A DNA stretch of 64,000 bases, from contig JADJPH010000041.1 in assembly GCA_016713335.1 (NCBI GenBank), forward strand, positions 6,883-70,882. The letters run 5' to 3'. Under the pieces are notes generated by a model. It searched no databases. It worked only from the letters and a program-made list of their open reading frames with translations, and had not been told where the DNA came from. The DNA is from Candidatus Fredericiella danica. Its GTDB lineage: Bacteria; Chloroflexota; Anaerolineae; Caldilineales; Caldilineaceae. The position numbers and the translations under genes are program-made. This document shows positions 40,937 to 50,867 of the stretch, one piece after another (positions within the stretch are counted from its first letter, which is position 1; each line of letters opens with the position of its first letter).

Positions 40937-41386
40937 CTATGATTTTGCACGAAGCTTTTCAACAACCCCAGCGATGCGCCGGGCGCGCGTTTCCGGGGCC
41001 TTGGCGGACTCCACCTGGCGCACGTATTCCTTGCGCACCGAATAAGAGGACGCCTCGAATGCCGCCGTTGCCCCCGCCGCGGCCGCCAGCGCCGCCGCCA
41101 GATCATCTGGAACCGTCACGATGCGCGGCTCCGTGTCGAGTTCGATCGTGATCTCAACCTCCTCATTTGCCTTGACCCCGGCAGCTTCGCGATGCTCGGC
41201 CGCCAGGGGCGCCCAATATGCCCCACCCATCACCGCGACGGTGGTCCGGTAGGTATAGCCGTTCAGTGTCAACTTGACCTTCGGCTTCTTCCCCGCGCCC
41301 AGTTCTTGAATCACCGCTTCCGGGATCTGAATGCCGGTGGCATTCACCTCGGAGTCCTTCACGATTGTGGTGCGAAAGACCGCCAT
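40937..41386 (-). CDS. DUF1905 / YdeI-OmpD-associated-like protein
   Basis: The first part (FRTTIVKDSEVNATGIQIPE, then GKKPKVKLTLNGYTYRTTV) is a DUF1905 beta-barrel. The last part (DDLAAALAAAAGATAAFEAS and YVRQVESAKAPETRARRIAG) is the YdeI-type helical tail with its conserved Ser/Lys/Arg region. I chose ATG 41,386 because a G-rich site lies six bases upstream; 41,392 is also possible. The function of the family is unclear, with links to bacteriocin tolerance reported for YdeI. Confidence 0.85.
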   Translation of the reverse strand: MAVFRTTIVKDSEVNATGIQIPEAVIQELGAGKKPKVKLTLNGYTYRTTVAVMGGAYWAPLAAEHREAAGVKANEEVEITIELDTEPRIVTVPDDLAAALAAAAGATAAFEASSYSVRKEYVRQVESAKAPETRARRIAGVVEKLRAKS

Positions 41387-41417
41387 CTTCATCCCCCTAT
41401 GGACAAATCGTGTCCGA

Positions 41418-41801
41418 TTACTCCGCCTGCGCCCAGGCCGTTTCCAGCCAGTTAACGACCTCACCGTCGATTTCGTCCGGTGAATACAATTCAAGGTGAT
41501 GCGTATAACCCCCTGAAGAGGGTTCGACGATCGACTTCCAGCGTGGCGACTCATTGCGCTCGCGGAAACTCAGCGTAAGCACCAACGGTGCATTCTTGCC
41601 ACGGCGATATTGGCCTGGCATCCAAGCCCACGCAAACGCCTTGCGCCGCCGAAACGAGACCTGGCTCTTCGTGCACCGCATCTCTGCCGGCCCAATCGAA
41701 TCAATCAACCGGTGCAAGACGTCAAAGATCGCTTGAGAATCGACATGTCCTAAGAAGAACGCTTCTACTTCCATTGGGAGCTCAACTCGTAACCTAAACA
41801 C
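41418..41801 (-). CDS. DUF5655 domain protein
   Basis: The protein of about 127 residues matches the DUF5655 pattern: IFDVLHRLIDSIGPAEMRCT, KSQVSFRRRKAFAWAWMPG, PLVLTLSFRERNESPRWKSI and YTHHLELYSPDEID. It lies 31 bp upstream of the YdeI-like gene on the same strand, so they may be co-transcribed. The family function is unknown. Confidence 0.8.
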   Translation of the reverse strand: MFRLRVELPMEVEAFFLGHVDSQAIFDVLHRLIDSIGPAEMRCTKSQVSFRRRKAFAWAWMPGQYRRGKNAPLVLTLSFRERNESPRWKSIVEPSSGGYTHHLELYSPDEIDGEVVNWLETAWAQAE

Positions 41802-42018
41802 GAGCGCACTGTTCGTGCTTAGATCCTTCTCATGACGACATTATCGCATCGTTAATGCCTGAAGACACAGCGGTTGAATTTCTCGCAGGTTGCCGGTTGA
41901 TTGATTGGCAATACTCTGCCAAGATATTAGCAAGCAATCAACTGGAAAGGGTGCAAAATGACGATCAACGGCTTTCTAGTAGCCGAATCCAATCGGGCAC
42001 CAACAAAGGACACAACTC

Positions 42019-42525
42019 ATGGATCTACTCGATAGAATGCTGGCACACGACACATGGACCACACGCCAACTGCTGCTGGCATGTGCGGACTTGCCCGATT
42101 CCGCGCTAGATCGCGAGTTCGACATCGACCATCACACCCTGCGCCACACCTTCGTCCACATGATACGCAACATGGAGGTCTGGACCGACCTACTCTGCGA
42201 ACGCGCAGTACGCGAGAGCGTAGGTGACTCCATTGCGGAATTGCTCGAACGGTTGAGTGCTATCAGTGGAGAATTCGCAAATATCGCCAGAAAGATCGCG
42301 CGCGAAGGGCGCTACGATGACTGCTTTCTCGACACGCTGGATAACCCTCCGCGCTTGAAAACCTTCGGCGGTGCGATCGGACACGTGATCACCCACAACA
42401 TGCACCATCGCGCCCAGGTCATGTATATAATGGAACATGTTGGTATCCACCACCACATTGAAGGCGACCTGCTGACCTGGGAATCTATCGCCTTTGGCTG
42501 GGGCGGTGGAAATCTCGACCATTGA
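42019..42525 (+). CDS. DinB-family protein
   Basis: This 168-residue four-helix-bundle protein has the three expected metal histidines: one in HTFVHMIRNMEVW and two in HVITHNMHHRAQVMYIMEH. DinB/YfiT-like proteins include thiol transferases and damage-induced proteins of unknown role. It starts at ATG 42,019, preceded by a short AAGGA site. The frame is intact. Confidence 0.88.
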   Translation: MDLLDRMLAHDTWTTRQLLLACADLPDSALDREFDIDHHTLRHTFVHMIRNMEVWTDLLCERAVRESVGDSIAELLERLSAISGEFANIARKIAREGRYDDCFLDTLDNPPRLKTFGGAIGHVITHNMHHRAQVMYIMEHVGIHHHIEGDLLTWESIAFGWGGGNLDH

Positions 42526-42548
42526 TTCCGAAGCAAAGGAACACCCAG

Positions 42549-44193
42549 ATGAATCGAAAATGGTGGAAAGAAAGCGTCGTCTACCAAATCTACCCACGCA
42601 GCTTCCACGATAGCAACGGTGACGGCGTCGGCGACCTCTGCGGTATCATCCAGAAGCTGATTACCTCGCTGAACTCGGCATCGACGTTGTTTGGCTTTGC
42701 CCTGTCTACAAGTCGCCCAACGACGACAACGGCTACGACATCAGCGGCTATCAGGAAATCATGCCCGAGTTCGGCACGCTTGCAGACTGGGAAGAGTTGC
42801 TTGACGGGATGCACAAGCGGGGCATCAGGTTGATCATGGATCTGGTGATCAATCACACCTCGGACGAACACCCCTGGTTTGTCGAATCACGCAAGTCCAA
42901 AGACAACCCCTACCGCGACTACTACGTCTGGCGGCCCGGCAAGAATGGCGCCGAGCCCAACAACTGGGAATCCTTTTTTGGCGGTTCCGCCTGGCAGGTT
43001 GACGAGACGACCGGCGAGTACTACTTGCACCTCTTTTCAAAGAAGCAACCTGATCTCAACTGGGAAAACCCCAAGCTCCGCGCCGAAATCTTTGCCATGA
43101 TGAATTGGTGGATGCAAAAAGGCATCGACGGTTTCCGCATGGATGTCATCAACATGATTTCCAAGCGACCTGGTCTGCCGGACGTGCCGGTAGTGACAGT
43201 CGATCGCTACCAGTTCGGAGGCGAACACTTCATCAATGGTCCCCGCCTCCACGATTATTTGGGTGAAATGAAGCAAGTAGTGCTTTCAAAATACGACATC
43301 GTGACCGTCGGCGAAACGCCAATGGTCACAACCGAACACGCCATTCAGGTCACAAACGAAACGACGGGGTCCTTGAGCATGCTCTTCCAGTTTGAGCACA
43401 TGGGGATCGACGAAGACCCTGCGGCAAGTCTGCGCGCAGCCAGGCGTCTCACCGACCTCAACGCATCAGACTCGCTGGCAAAGATCTCGAGGGCAACGGT
43501 TGGAACAGCCTCTATTTGACCAACCACGATATGCCGCGCGCCGTTTCCCGGTTTGGCGATGATGGACAGCATGGAGTCGGCCAGCTGGCCGTTCCAGCCG
43601 GGCACCCTACATCTATCAGGTGAAGAATCGGCTGACACGTCGCCTCTCTTCAATCGAAGATTACCGTGATATCGAGACGCATACGGTCTATCGTGAACTA
43701 GTGGAGGATAAGGGCGGCGATCCCAGGGACGCCATGGCAATCATCCATGCCAAGAGCCGCGACAACGCCCGGACACCAATGCAATGGAACGGAAGTGCGA
43801 ATGCCGGCTTCACAAGTGGGACGCCTTGGCTCCAGGTTAACCCGAACTACAAAGCAATCAACGTGATGCGGGATCGCGCCAGCGCGGATTCGATCTTTGC
43901 GTACTACCAGGGCCTGATCCAACTCCGCAAAGCGAACCCGATCATGGTCTAGGAACGTATGACTTGCTGCTTCCGACGATGAGCAGATCTACGCCTTCAC
44001 GCAGCTAGACGGAGAGCGCCTGCTTGTGATTCTCAACTTCAGCAAGGACACACCGATCTTCACGTTGCCCAGTTCAATTACCTATTCGGACGCCGACCTC
44101 ATGATCTCCAATTACGACGTAACCGATGTGGGTGAACTCCATCAATTCACCCTCCGCCCCTACGAGGCCCGCGTCTATCGCCTTCGTCGCTAA
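42549..44193 (+). pseudogene. GH13 alpha-glucosidase (oligo-1,6-glucosidase type), multiply broken
   Basis: The enzyme would hydrolyse alpha-glucosidic bonds of oligosaccharides. It has MNRKWWKESVVYQIYPRSFH, LIMDLVINHTSDEHPWF, the nucleophile in GIDGFRMDVINMISK, the acid/base in IVTVGETPMV, the stabiliser in YLTNHDMPRA (another frame), then SRDNARTPMQWNGSANAGF and a C-terminal barrel ending RPYEARVYRLRR at 44,193. Frames break near 42,661, 43,480, 43,950 and repeatedly at 43,570-43,680, where several codons before YIYQGEE are lost. All catalytic residues are present, so sequence error is likely, but the gene as given cannot be translated. Confidence 0.85.
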
Positions 44194-44719
44194 AGCTGGC
44201 GCAAAGCCCTCCGGCCGCTGACGCTTACCGGCTCTGTTGGTCGCACCACCACCGTCGGTCAGCGCACCTCCGTCAGCGCACCTCCGTCAGAGCACCATCC
44301 CGTCAGGGTGGTGATCCCCGTCCCCGTCCGTCAGCCCACCCCGGCAGTGGGAGCGCCTGCTAACAGCCAACCACTTACCCGCGCTCTGTTTGTAACATCG
44401 GAGCACCATCCCGTCAGGGTGGTGAGCGCATTTGCTAAAGCCCAGCCAACCACTTACTCACGTGCGTGGCTCTGTTTGTAACATCAGAGCACCATCCCGT
44501 CAGGGTAGTGAGCGCCTTTGCTAAAGCCCAGCCAACCACTTACTCACGTGCGTGGCTCTGTTTGTAACATCGGAGCACCATCCCGTCAGGGTGGTGATCG
44601 CCTTTGCTAAAGCCCAGCCAACCACTTACTCACGTGCGTGGCTCTGTTTGTAACATCGGAGCACCATCCCGTCAGGGTGGTGAGGGCTCGGCTGGCGCCA
44701 AGCCCTCCGGCCGCTCACG
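44194..44719. repeat. 86-bp tandem repeat with hairpin, after the alpha-glucosidase gene
   Basis: GAGCACCATCCCGTCAGGGT starts at 44,401, 44,487, 44,573 and 44,659, an exact 86-bp period. A diverged copy begins near 44,289. Each unit contains a hairpin, CACCATCCC/GGGTGGTG with one unpaired T, and a CTCACGTGCGTGGCTCTG part. Units differ by a few bases only. No coding frame runs through it. Confidence 0.9.
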
Positions 44720-45032
44720 CTAACCGGCTCTGTTGGTCCCCCCGGCCATCGCACCCACAATCAAATAGGGCTCCACCCCTTCACCACCGCATCCGGCAGC
44801 GACGCATCTACCCGGCTCATTCGACAAATCCTGCCCGCACGCAAAGAACCGCACCATCGGACGGCGCTGCTGCTTGACCGTGTCCCGTATCGTCCCCCGC
44901 AACATCGGGTACGCAGCCTCCAACGCATCGATCACCGACCGCTGCGTCACCGGTCCCCTCAACCTCCAGCGTGACCTCGCTCCCAACACCCGCCAATGTA
45001 CGGAGATGCGTCGGCAACCGCACTCGAATCAC
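44720..45032 (-). CDS. MoaD/ThiS-family ubiquitin-like protein (two frameshifts)
   Basis: The pieces MIRVRLPTHLRTLAGVGSEV, then VIDALEAAYPMLRGTIRDTV and MVRFFACGQDLS, then EPYLIVGAMAGG give a beta-grasp sulfur-carrier-like protein of about 95 residues. Frames change near 44,955 and 44,812. The glycine pair near the C terminus is followed by TNRAG in this frame, read from the neighbouring repeat. The true end may be at the GG. Its start overlaps the propeller gene stop by 4 nt. Confidence 0.65.
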
Positions 45033-46144
45033 GGCAACACCTGCACTTCAACCGATAACACCGCCGGCAGATCACGCACAATCGCGGTCCAGTGGTCGCC
45101 GGCATCGGTCGAGGCGTACACCTGACCCCCGGTCGTCCCAAAGTAGACGCCGCACGGGTCCATCGTATCTACAGCCATTGCATCGCGCAGGATGTTGACG
45201 TAGCAATTCTCCTGTGGCAGCCCATCGGTGAGCGCTTCCCATTCATTCCCACCCGTCCGGCTCCGGTACACACGCAATTTGCCATCCGGTGGATAATGCT
45301 CCGAATCACTCTTGATCGGCACCACGTAGATCGTTTCCGGCTCATGCGCATGGACCGCAATCGGGAAACCAAAGTCACTCGGCAGATTGCCGCTCACCTC
45401 ATGCCACATGTCTCCGGCATTGTCACTGCGCATGACATCCCAATGCTTCTGCATGAACAGCACCCCAGGCTGCGATGAGTGCATCGCAAGGTTGTGTACG
45501 CAATGGCCCACATCGGCGGTTGGGTCAGGCAATTCGTAGTCCGACCGCAAACCCTTGTTGATGGGCAACCAGGTCTCGCCGCCATCGTCGGTTCGGAACG
45601 CCCCCGCGGCGGAGATGGCGATATAGATCCGGTTTGGATTGCTGGGATCAAGTAGAATCGTGTGCAGACACATCCCGCCGGCGCCCGGCTGCCAGAGACC
45701 TCCCTTTACATTGCGCAAACCAGCCAATTCCTGCCAGGTCTTCCCACCGTCGCTCGAACGAAACAGGGCAGCGTCTTCCACGCCGGCAAACACCGTGTCC
45801 GGATCCGTCAGTGACGGTTCCAGATGCCACACGCGCTTGAACTCCCATGGGTGTTGGCTACCGTCATACCAAAGATGCGTACCAGGCGTCCCTTCGTACA
45901 GAAACTCATTGCCCGCCGGCGTCCAGCTTTTGCCGCCGTCGTCTGAAACCTGGATCAACTGCCCGAACCAACCGGTTGACTGCGATGCGTAGAGTCGATC
46001 CGGATTCACCGGCGATCCCTTGAGGTGGTACACCTCCCAACCGGCAAAGTAGGGACCACTGACCTCCCACTGTTCGCGCTTGCTATCGGACGTCAGGATA
46101 AACGCACCTTTCCGAGTGCCCACCAATACACGTACACCAGCCAT
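45029..46144 (-). CDS. BNR/sialidase-type beta-propeller protein
   Basis: This 371-residue protein contains repeated Asp-box-like turns: VSDDGGKSWTPAG, RSSDGGKTWQELAG, RTDDGGETWLPIN, RSDNAGDMWHEVSG and STDAGDHWTAIV. It therefore folds as a beta-propeller of the exo-alpha-sialidase/YCF48 type. No signal peptide is seen and the sialidase arginine triad is not evident, so glycosidase activity is doubtful. ATG 46,144 has GGAGGAGG upstream. It forms an overlapping pair with the MoaD-like gene. Confidence 0.8.
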   Translation of the reverse strand: MAGVRVLVGTRKGAFILTSDSKREQWEVSGPYFAGWEVYHLKGSPVNPDRLYASQSTGWFGQLIQVSDDGGKSWTPAGNEFLYEGTPGTHLWYDGSQHPWEFKRVWHLEPSLTDPDTVFAGVEDAALFRSSDGGKTWQELAGLRNVKGGLWQPGAGGMCLHTILLDPSNPNRIYIAISAAGAFRTDDGGETWLPINKGLRSDYELPDPTADVGHCVHNLAMHSSQPGVLFMQKHWDVMRSDNAGDMWHEVSGNLPSDFGFPIAVHAHEPETIYVVPIKSDSEHYPPDGKLRVYRSRTGGNEWEALTDGLPQENCYVNILRDAMAVDTMDPCGVYFGTTGGQVYASTDAGDHWTAIVRDLPAVLSVEVQVLP

Positions 46145-46508
46145 TACTTCCTCCTCCTTGTCACGCCCAGGTGCTCCACACAACGAGCACAAACCTCACT
46201 GCAAACCGCCTGTCTTGCCATCGCCGTAGTGCCGGCGCCGCCAGCGCAGAGCATGCATTGACGGCGTCAAACGTCACTCAATTCGGGGCAGTGGCAACCC
46301 AGGTCAGGGGATAGTGCATAAAAACGACATCGCCGAAGGATTGCGACGCTTCAATCTCAGAAAAGTTGCGCGCAAACGTGCACACAACACAACCAGAACA
46401 AAAGTTCTACAACAAGATACTGTAAACCACCTGAAATGTCAATATGAATGCCGAAAATTCAATGCAGCAGATCGTTGGCTGGCAATCTCCACGCGATTCC
46501 GCAGCGAC
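46145..46508. other. Intergenic region without recognised features
   Basis: I see no gene, repeat or strong hairpin in these 364 bases. The region is less GC-rich than its neighbours and probably holds the promoter of the propeller gene (minus strand). Confidence 0.5.
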
Positions 46509-47165
46509 TTACACGTTGGTGATTTGTATCCGCAACCGCCCATCGTTTCCGGGTTCAACCGCGAGATCGCTTAGCCGGTTTGCGACCGCAGTCGCCATGG
46601 TCAGTTCATCCAGTGCGTGGGTCGACGCCACCGCGATCGTGCGCATCCCGGCCCCCTTCGCCGCAGCAATCCCAGCAGGTGCATCTTCGACCACGACACA
46701 TTGCTCAACCGGGACACCAAGCACTTTTGCGCCGGCAAGGTACGGCTCTGGATCAGGCTTGCCCTTCACTACATCATCGGCCGTGATCATGAATTTTGGG
46801 ACAGGGAGACCAAGCCGCTCCAGCCGGGGCGTGACGACGGTGCGTACGCCCGACGTCACAATGGCCCAGGCGTCAGACGGCAGCGATTGCAGCAGTGGGA
46901 TCGCGCCATCGATCACAACCACGCCGCGCATATCGGTGGCCTCGATTTCAGCCAGTTTTCTGGCCTCATCTTCCGCAGACAGGTGGGGAGCCACGATCCG
47001 GATCGTTTCGACCGCGCGCCGGCCATGTGCAACGCGCATGATCTCTTCCAGGTCGAGGTCGTTACGTTCCGCCCAACCCTCCCAGAGCCGCAAAATGCAA
47101 TCTGCGGAATCTACCAACACACCGTCCAAATCAAACAGTATCGCCGAACATTCGATTTGCATCAC
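46509..47165 (-). CDS. HAD-superfamily phosphatase, beta-phosphoglucomutase-like
   Basis: A 218-residue HAD protein. Motif I is ILFDLDGVLVDSAD (nucleophile Asp), motif II is AIVTSGV, the lysine motif is DDVVKGKPDPEPY and motif IV is CVVVEDAPAGIAAAKGAGM. A four-helix cap lies between motifs I and II. Such proteins are usually sugar phosphatases or phosphomutases. Substrate not predictable. The frame is intact. Confidence 0.9.
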   Translation of the reverse strand: MMQIECSAILFDLDGVLVDSADCILRLWEGWAERNDLDLEEIMRVAHGRRAVETIRIVAPHLSAEDEARKLAEIEATDMRGVVVIDGAIPLLQSLPSDAWAIVTSGVRTVVTPRLERLGLPVPKFMITADDVVKGKPDPEPYLAGAKVLGVPVEQCVVVEDAPAGIAAAKGAGMRTIAVASTHALDELTMATAVANRLSDLAVEPGNDGRLRIQITNV

Positions 47166-47323
47166 GCAGGTCTTTCATTTCATGCACTGCTTCACAGCGG
47201 TGCTACAAGAAGATTCACAATCTGCGCAGTGTAGCATGATCGGATCGAAGATGCAGCAATGTGTGCGATAATGTGACACGCGCACCATCCAGAACGCCAC
47301 AATGACAGACAAAGGTAGCAGAA

Positions 47324-47800
47324 ATGATCCGCCTACAAGCGCTGGAACCGTCCGAGTTCGACGAATATAAGCACTATCTAGTCGAAGACTACGCGATGGA
47401 GATCATGCTCAATTTTGATGTTCCCCTCGACGAAGCACGCATTACCTCCGCAACCGAAATCGATGCCATGCTGCACGATGAAAGGCCAACGAAACGGCAG
47501 AACGTCTATAAGATCGTGCGGGCCGATGACGCACAGGGATCACGAATTGGCAATCTGTGGCTCGAGGTCAACACTTCCAGAGGGAGGTGCGTAGTGCAGG
47601 ACATCTATCTTGAAGGTGGCTTCAGAGGCCAGGGTCTGGGGAGGCAAACGCTTGACCTGGTCGACAACCTGATGCGTGAACAAGGGATTCAGCGGATCCG
47701 GCTGCACGTGGCGGCAAACAACGCCGCAGCGCGTGCGCTCTATGAGAAACAAGGCTATGAAGTTGTCAGGCTGACCATGCAGAAAGTGCTCGGTCGCTGA
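47324..47800 (+). CDS. GNAT family N-acetyltransferase
   Basis: This 158-residue acetyltransferase has the acetyl-CoA loop in GGFRGQGLGRQTLDLVDNLM and the C-terminal GNAT signature RIRLHVAANNAAARALYEKQ with GYEVV. The N-terminal half is variable, as usual. It stands alone between a divergent HAD gene and a convergent SH3 gene. Acceptor unknown. Confidence 0.88.
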   Translation: MIRLQALEPSEFDEYKHYLVEDYAMEIMLNFDVPLDEARITSATEIDAMLHDERPTKRQNVYKIVRADDAQGSRIGNLWLEVNTSRGRCVVQDIYLEGGFRGQGLGRQTLDLVDNLMREQGIQRIRLHVAANNAAARALYEKQGYEVVRLTMQKVLGR

Positions 47801-47853
47801 AAATTCGCCGGCTTACCACCCCCACTGGGCAACAAGTTCAATGGCGGTCGCCG

Positions 47854-48831
47854 TCATTCGTTGCTACCAACAAACTCAGCCGATACCCAACCGGTGTTTC
47901 CCTCCACGCTTACCTGGAGCCACTTGCCATCGGCACTGCGTTCCAAAATCCGGACAATGCTGCCAGCCGCCAATTTCGCCACAATTGCACCACTCGTCGA
48001 TGGCTCCGCCCGCAGGTTCAGCCGCCCGTCACTCACCACCGTCCCCGTGATCCCTGCGCCGCCGGAAATGACTGTCGTTGATTGGGCAGTAGGAGGTGGT
48101 GTTGCTTCCTCATTGACCATTGACAATTCTCCCCCCGCCTCCACCACCGCTTTCTGTTCCGCGGCCATCGCCTCCAACGTCGGCATCAGCACATCCAACA
48201 CCTGAACCGGTTCCATTGCCTGCGCAATCAACGTGGCCACGGGCGCCGGATCAAGCGATTTCTCGACCACGATCAGATCATCGCCCCCAAAGACACGCAG
48301 TTGCCCAGTGGGCGTCCACCCAAAAACGGCGCCGTCGTCGTAGACCGCATACCAATTGCCGTCAGCGGACTTGCCGGTAATCGTCACAAGCCCGGCCACG
48401 GGGATGCTGCCCAGTGCACGGCCGCCAGGGGCTTCGTAGATCGTGGCCCCACCGGCGGCTATCCCAGTGGCCGAAGGCGTCTGCTCCATGGCCAGATACT
48501 GCATCAGATCGCGCACTGCAGAAGCGCCACCATTCTCAGCGGCCGGCATCGTCGCCGTTGCCGTTGGCAAAAACACGGGGCTGGCCACCGGTGCCCCCAG
48601 CGTGAAGACCTTCGCCTGGCTTGGATAATCAGGCGTCGCCTGCGCGGGGCGCACAATACTGGCAGGAATCGGCGTCGCCGGCACCGGCGGTCCCCACCAC
48701 ACCCCCGCCACGCCAAGTGCGAACACCGCAAGTGCGAGCCTAGTGACAATTGACGTTTGACGTTTGACGTTTGACAATTGCTCCTCTTCGCGCTCCCGGC
48801 TCTGTGTCCTGTGCCCCATGATCCTATTCAT
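47854..48831 (-). CDS. SH3b-domain protein of the second export operon
   Basis: A signal anchor (LALAVFALGVAGVWWGPP) is followed by a Pro/Ala-rich linker and two SH3b modules: GATIYEAPGGRALGSIPVAG and SDGRLNLRAEPSTSGAIVAK, ending GNTGWVSAEFVGS. The first residues before the anchor are partly encoded by a 7-bp repeat. The gene overlaps the 3' end of the permease gene (start at ATG 48,831; 48,819 also possible). It occupies the same last place as the SH3b/propeller gene of the other export operon and is probably an extracytoplasmic partner. Confidence 0.8.
   Translation of the reverse strand: MNRIMGHRTQSREREEEQLSNVKRQTSIVTRLALAVFALGVAGVWWGPPVPATPIPASIVRPAQATPDYPSQAKVFTLGAPVASPVFLPTATATMPAAENGGASAVRDLMQYLAMEQTPSATGIAAGGATIYEAPGGRALGSIPVAGLVTITGKSADGNWYAVYDDGAVFGWTPTGQLRVFGGDDLIVVEKSLDPAPVATLIAQAMEPVQVLDVLMPTLEAMAAEQKAVVEAGGELSMVNEEATPPPTAQSTTVISGGAGITGTVVSDGRLNLRAEPSTSGAIVAKLAAGSIVRILERSADGKWLQVSVEGNTGWVSAEFVGSNE
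48744..48778. repeat. Five-unit 7-bp array inside the SH3 gene
   Basis: From 48,744 in steps of seven: TGACAAT, TGACGTT three times, TGACAAT. It encodes SNVKRQTSIVT just before the signal anchor. A shorter run (ATTGACC, ATTGACA) occurs in the same gene near 48,114. Confidence 0.8.
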
Positions 48832-50068
48832 ACCGCAACGCATCGATCGGATTCAACCGGCTCGCCCGGAACGCAGGATAGATCCCAAAAGAACAGCCCC
48901 ACTGCCATCGAGAAGAAGAGCGCTGTGAGCACCGCATCAAGGCCCACCACTGCATCGAACGCTTCAAACGCGGTGCTGACACCAAATGCGGTAGCCCAGC
49001 CCAGGGCAATGCCGATGCCGCCGCCTACCACCGCCAGCGTAATTGCTTCGATCAGGAACTGCACCAGCACATCGCTGCGTTTTGCGCCGACGGCCTTGCG
49101 GAGACCGATCTCGCGCGTGCGCTCGGTGACACTGACCAACATGATGTTCATGATGCCGATCCCGCCGACCAATAGCGAGATGGCGGCAATTGCTCCCAAG
49201 AAGATCGTCAGCGCACCCAAGATATCGCCAAAGACCGAGATGATGTCATTCTGGCTGATGATACTGAAATCATCCTGGTCGAGATAGGCGATCCCACGCC
49301 GCTCACGCATCAGTTCTGTGATCTGCTGCTGCGCGTCTTCCATGTGATCCGCATGTTCGACCGACGCGTAGATCACGCTCACCTCGTACTGGCCATTCAA
49401 GGTCTTGGCCTTAAAGATGCGATCCTGCGCCGTCGTGAGGGGCAAGAAGACCGACTTATCCAGGTTTCCACCCGGACCGCCGCCTTTGCTCTCCATGACG
49501 CCGATCCGCGGAAGTTGAGACCGTTCAGTTGCACCACCTGGTCAATCGGATACTCGCCATTCGGAAATAACTCCGCAACCGCATCGGTGCCAAGCAAGAT
49601 CACGCGTTGCCGCTCATCCATGTCCTCTTGGGTGAAATAGCTGCCCAGGATCGGATTCCAGTTGCGCACCTCGGGAAAATTGGGCGTGGTGGCGCTTACC
49701 TGCACCCGAATGTCCTTGCCATTGCGAGACGCCTCACTGAATTGCTGATATTCAGCCGCAGCCGCGCGCACCTCTGGCACTGCACCACTGTCGACGACGG
49801 CGCTCACATCCGCCACGGTCAATGGTTTGACCTTCGTCTGGCGCAACCGCGGCGGCCCCTCGGAGATATTGCCCGGCGCGATAAAGAGGAGATTGCTCCC
49901 CAGCCCGGCAAATTGGTCGGTAACGTACTTTTCGACACCCCGACCAATGGACATCAACGCGATCACCGCGCCCACGCCAATAATGATGCCGAGCATGGTC
50001 AGGATGCTGCGCAGTTTATTCGCCGCCAGCGCACGCATCGCAATGCGAATGGCTTCAATGATCTTCAT
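48824..50068 (-). CDS. MacB/FtsX-family ABC permease (two frameshifts)
   Basis: The N terminus (ALAANKLRSILTMLGIIIGV) and C-terminal FtsX domain (GGIGIMNIMLVSVTERTREI, then GLRKAVGAKRSDV) identify a MacB-type permease. The frame breaks near 49,505, after LNGLNF, and near 48,888, where a run of four T instead of three shifts GLFFGIYPAFRASRLNPID. The joined protein is about 414 residues. It is co-oriented with the ATPase (26-nt gap) and HlyD genes. Confidence 0.87.
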
Positions 50069-50094
50069 GAAACAAACTTCTCCTGCACCGGCAT

Positions 50095-50867
50095 CTACAT
50101 GGCCGGCGCCACGCTGCTCGCTTCAACGCTAGCCGTGGTCACGTCTTCTATCGAGCGATAGATCCCCTCCGTTGGGGTGCGGCGCTCGTCGCGCTCAATC
50201 GCGCCGTCACGGATCCGCACCACGCGGTGGCAATAGTCGGCGGTCTCAGGGTTGTGCGTGACAAAGACAACCGTGAGACCTTGCTCCTTATTGAGCCGTT
50301 GGAATAATTCCATAATCTCGACGCTGGTTTTCGTGTCGAGGTTGCCGGTTGGTTCGTCGGCCAGGATCATAGATGGGCGGTTGATGAGGGCCCGCGCAAT
50401 GGCCACGCGCTGCTGCTGGCCCCCAGATAGTTCGTTCGGCTTGTGCCGCATGCGCTCGCCCAGTCCCACCAGCGTCAACACCTCTTGCGCGCGGCGATGC
50501 CGCTCACGCCCGCTGACACCCGTATAGATCAACGGAAGTTCAACGTTGGCCAGCGCGGTCGTGCGCGGAAGCAGATTGAAGCTCTGAAAAACAAACCCGA
50601 TCTTGCGCCCTCGAATCTCCGCAAGTTCATCATCCTTCAGCCGGCTGACGTCGTGGCCATCAATCTCGTAGATCCTTCGGATGGCACGTCAAGGCAACCA
50701 ATGATGTTCATCAGTGTCGACTTGCCGCTGCCGCTGGGTCCCATGATGGACATGATTTCGCCGGGCATGATCTCGAGGTCAACGCCGGCCAGTGCCTGCA
50801 CCTCAACATCACCCATCTGGTATAGCTTTTTGATCCCGCGCAAATAGACAACAGGCGCGTCACTCAT
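50095..50867 (-). CDS. MacB-type ABC transporter ATP-binding protein (one frameshift)
   Basis: Walker A GPSGSGKSTLMNIIG, the signature LSGGQQQRVAIARAL, Walker B MILADEPT and H-loop VVFVTHN are present. The frame changes near 50,680. The out-of-frame bases encode a segment like GRKIGFVFQSFNLLPRTTA. ATG 50,867 overlaps the HlyD stop by one base (TGATG), so translation is coupled. The last 40 residues after the ABC domain are variable. Confidence 0.88.

Noticed and set aside
44401..44690. Possible CRISPR array
   Set aside because: The repeats are adjacent 86-bp units that are the same throughout; there are no unique spacers between short repeats and no cas genes.
45029..46144. Active sialidase
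   Set aside because: Asp-box turns are present, but the arginine triad and a secretion signal are not seen; the name reflects fold only.
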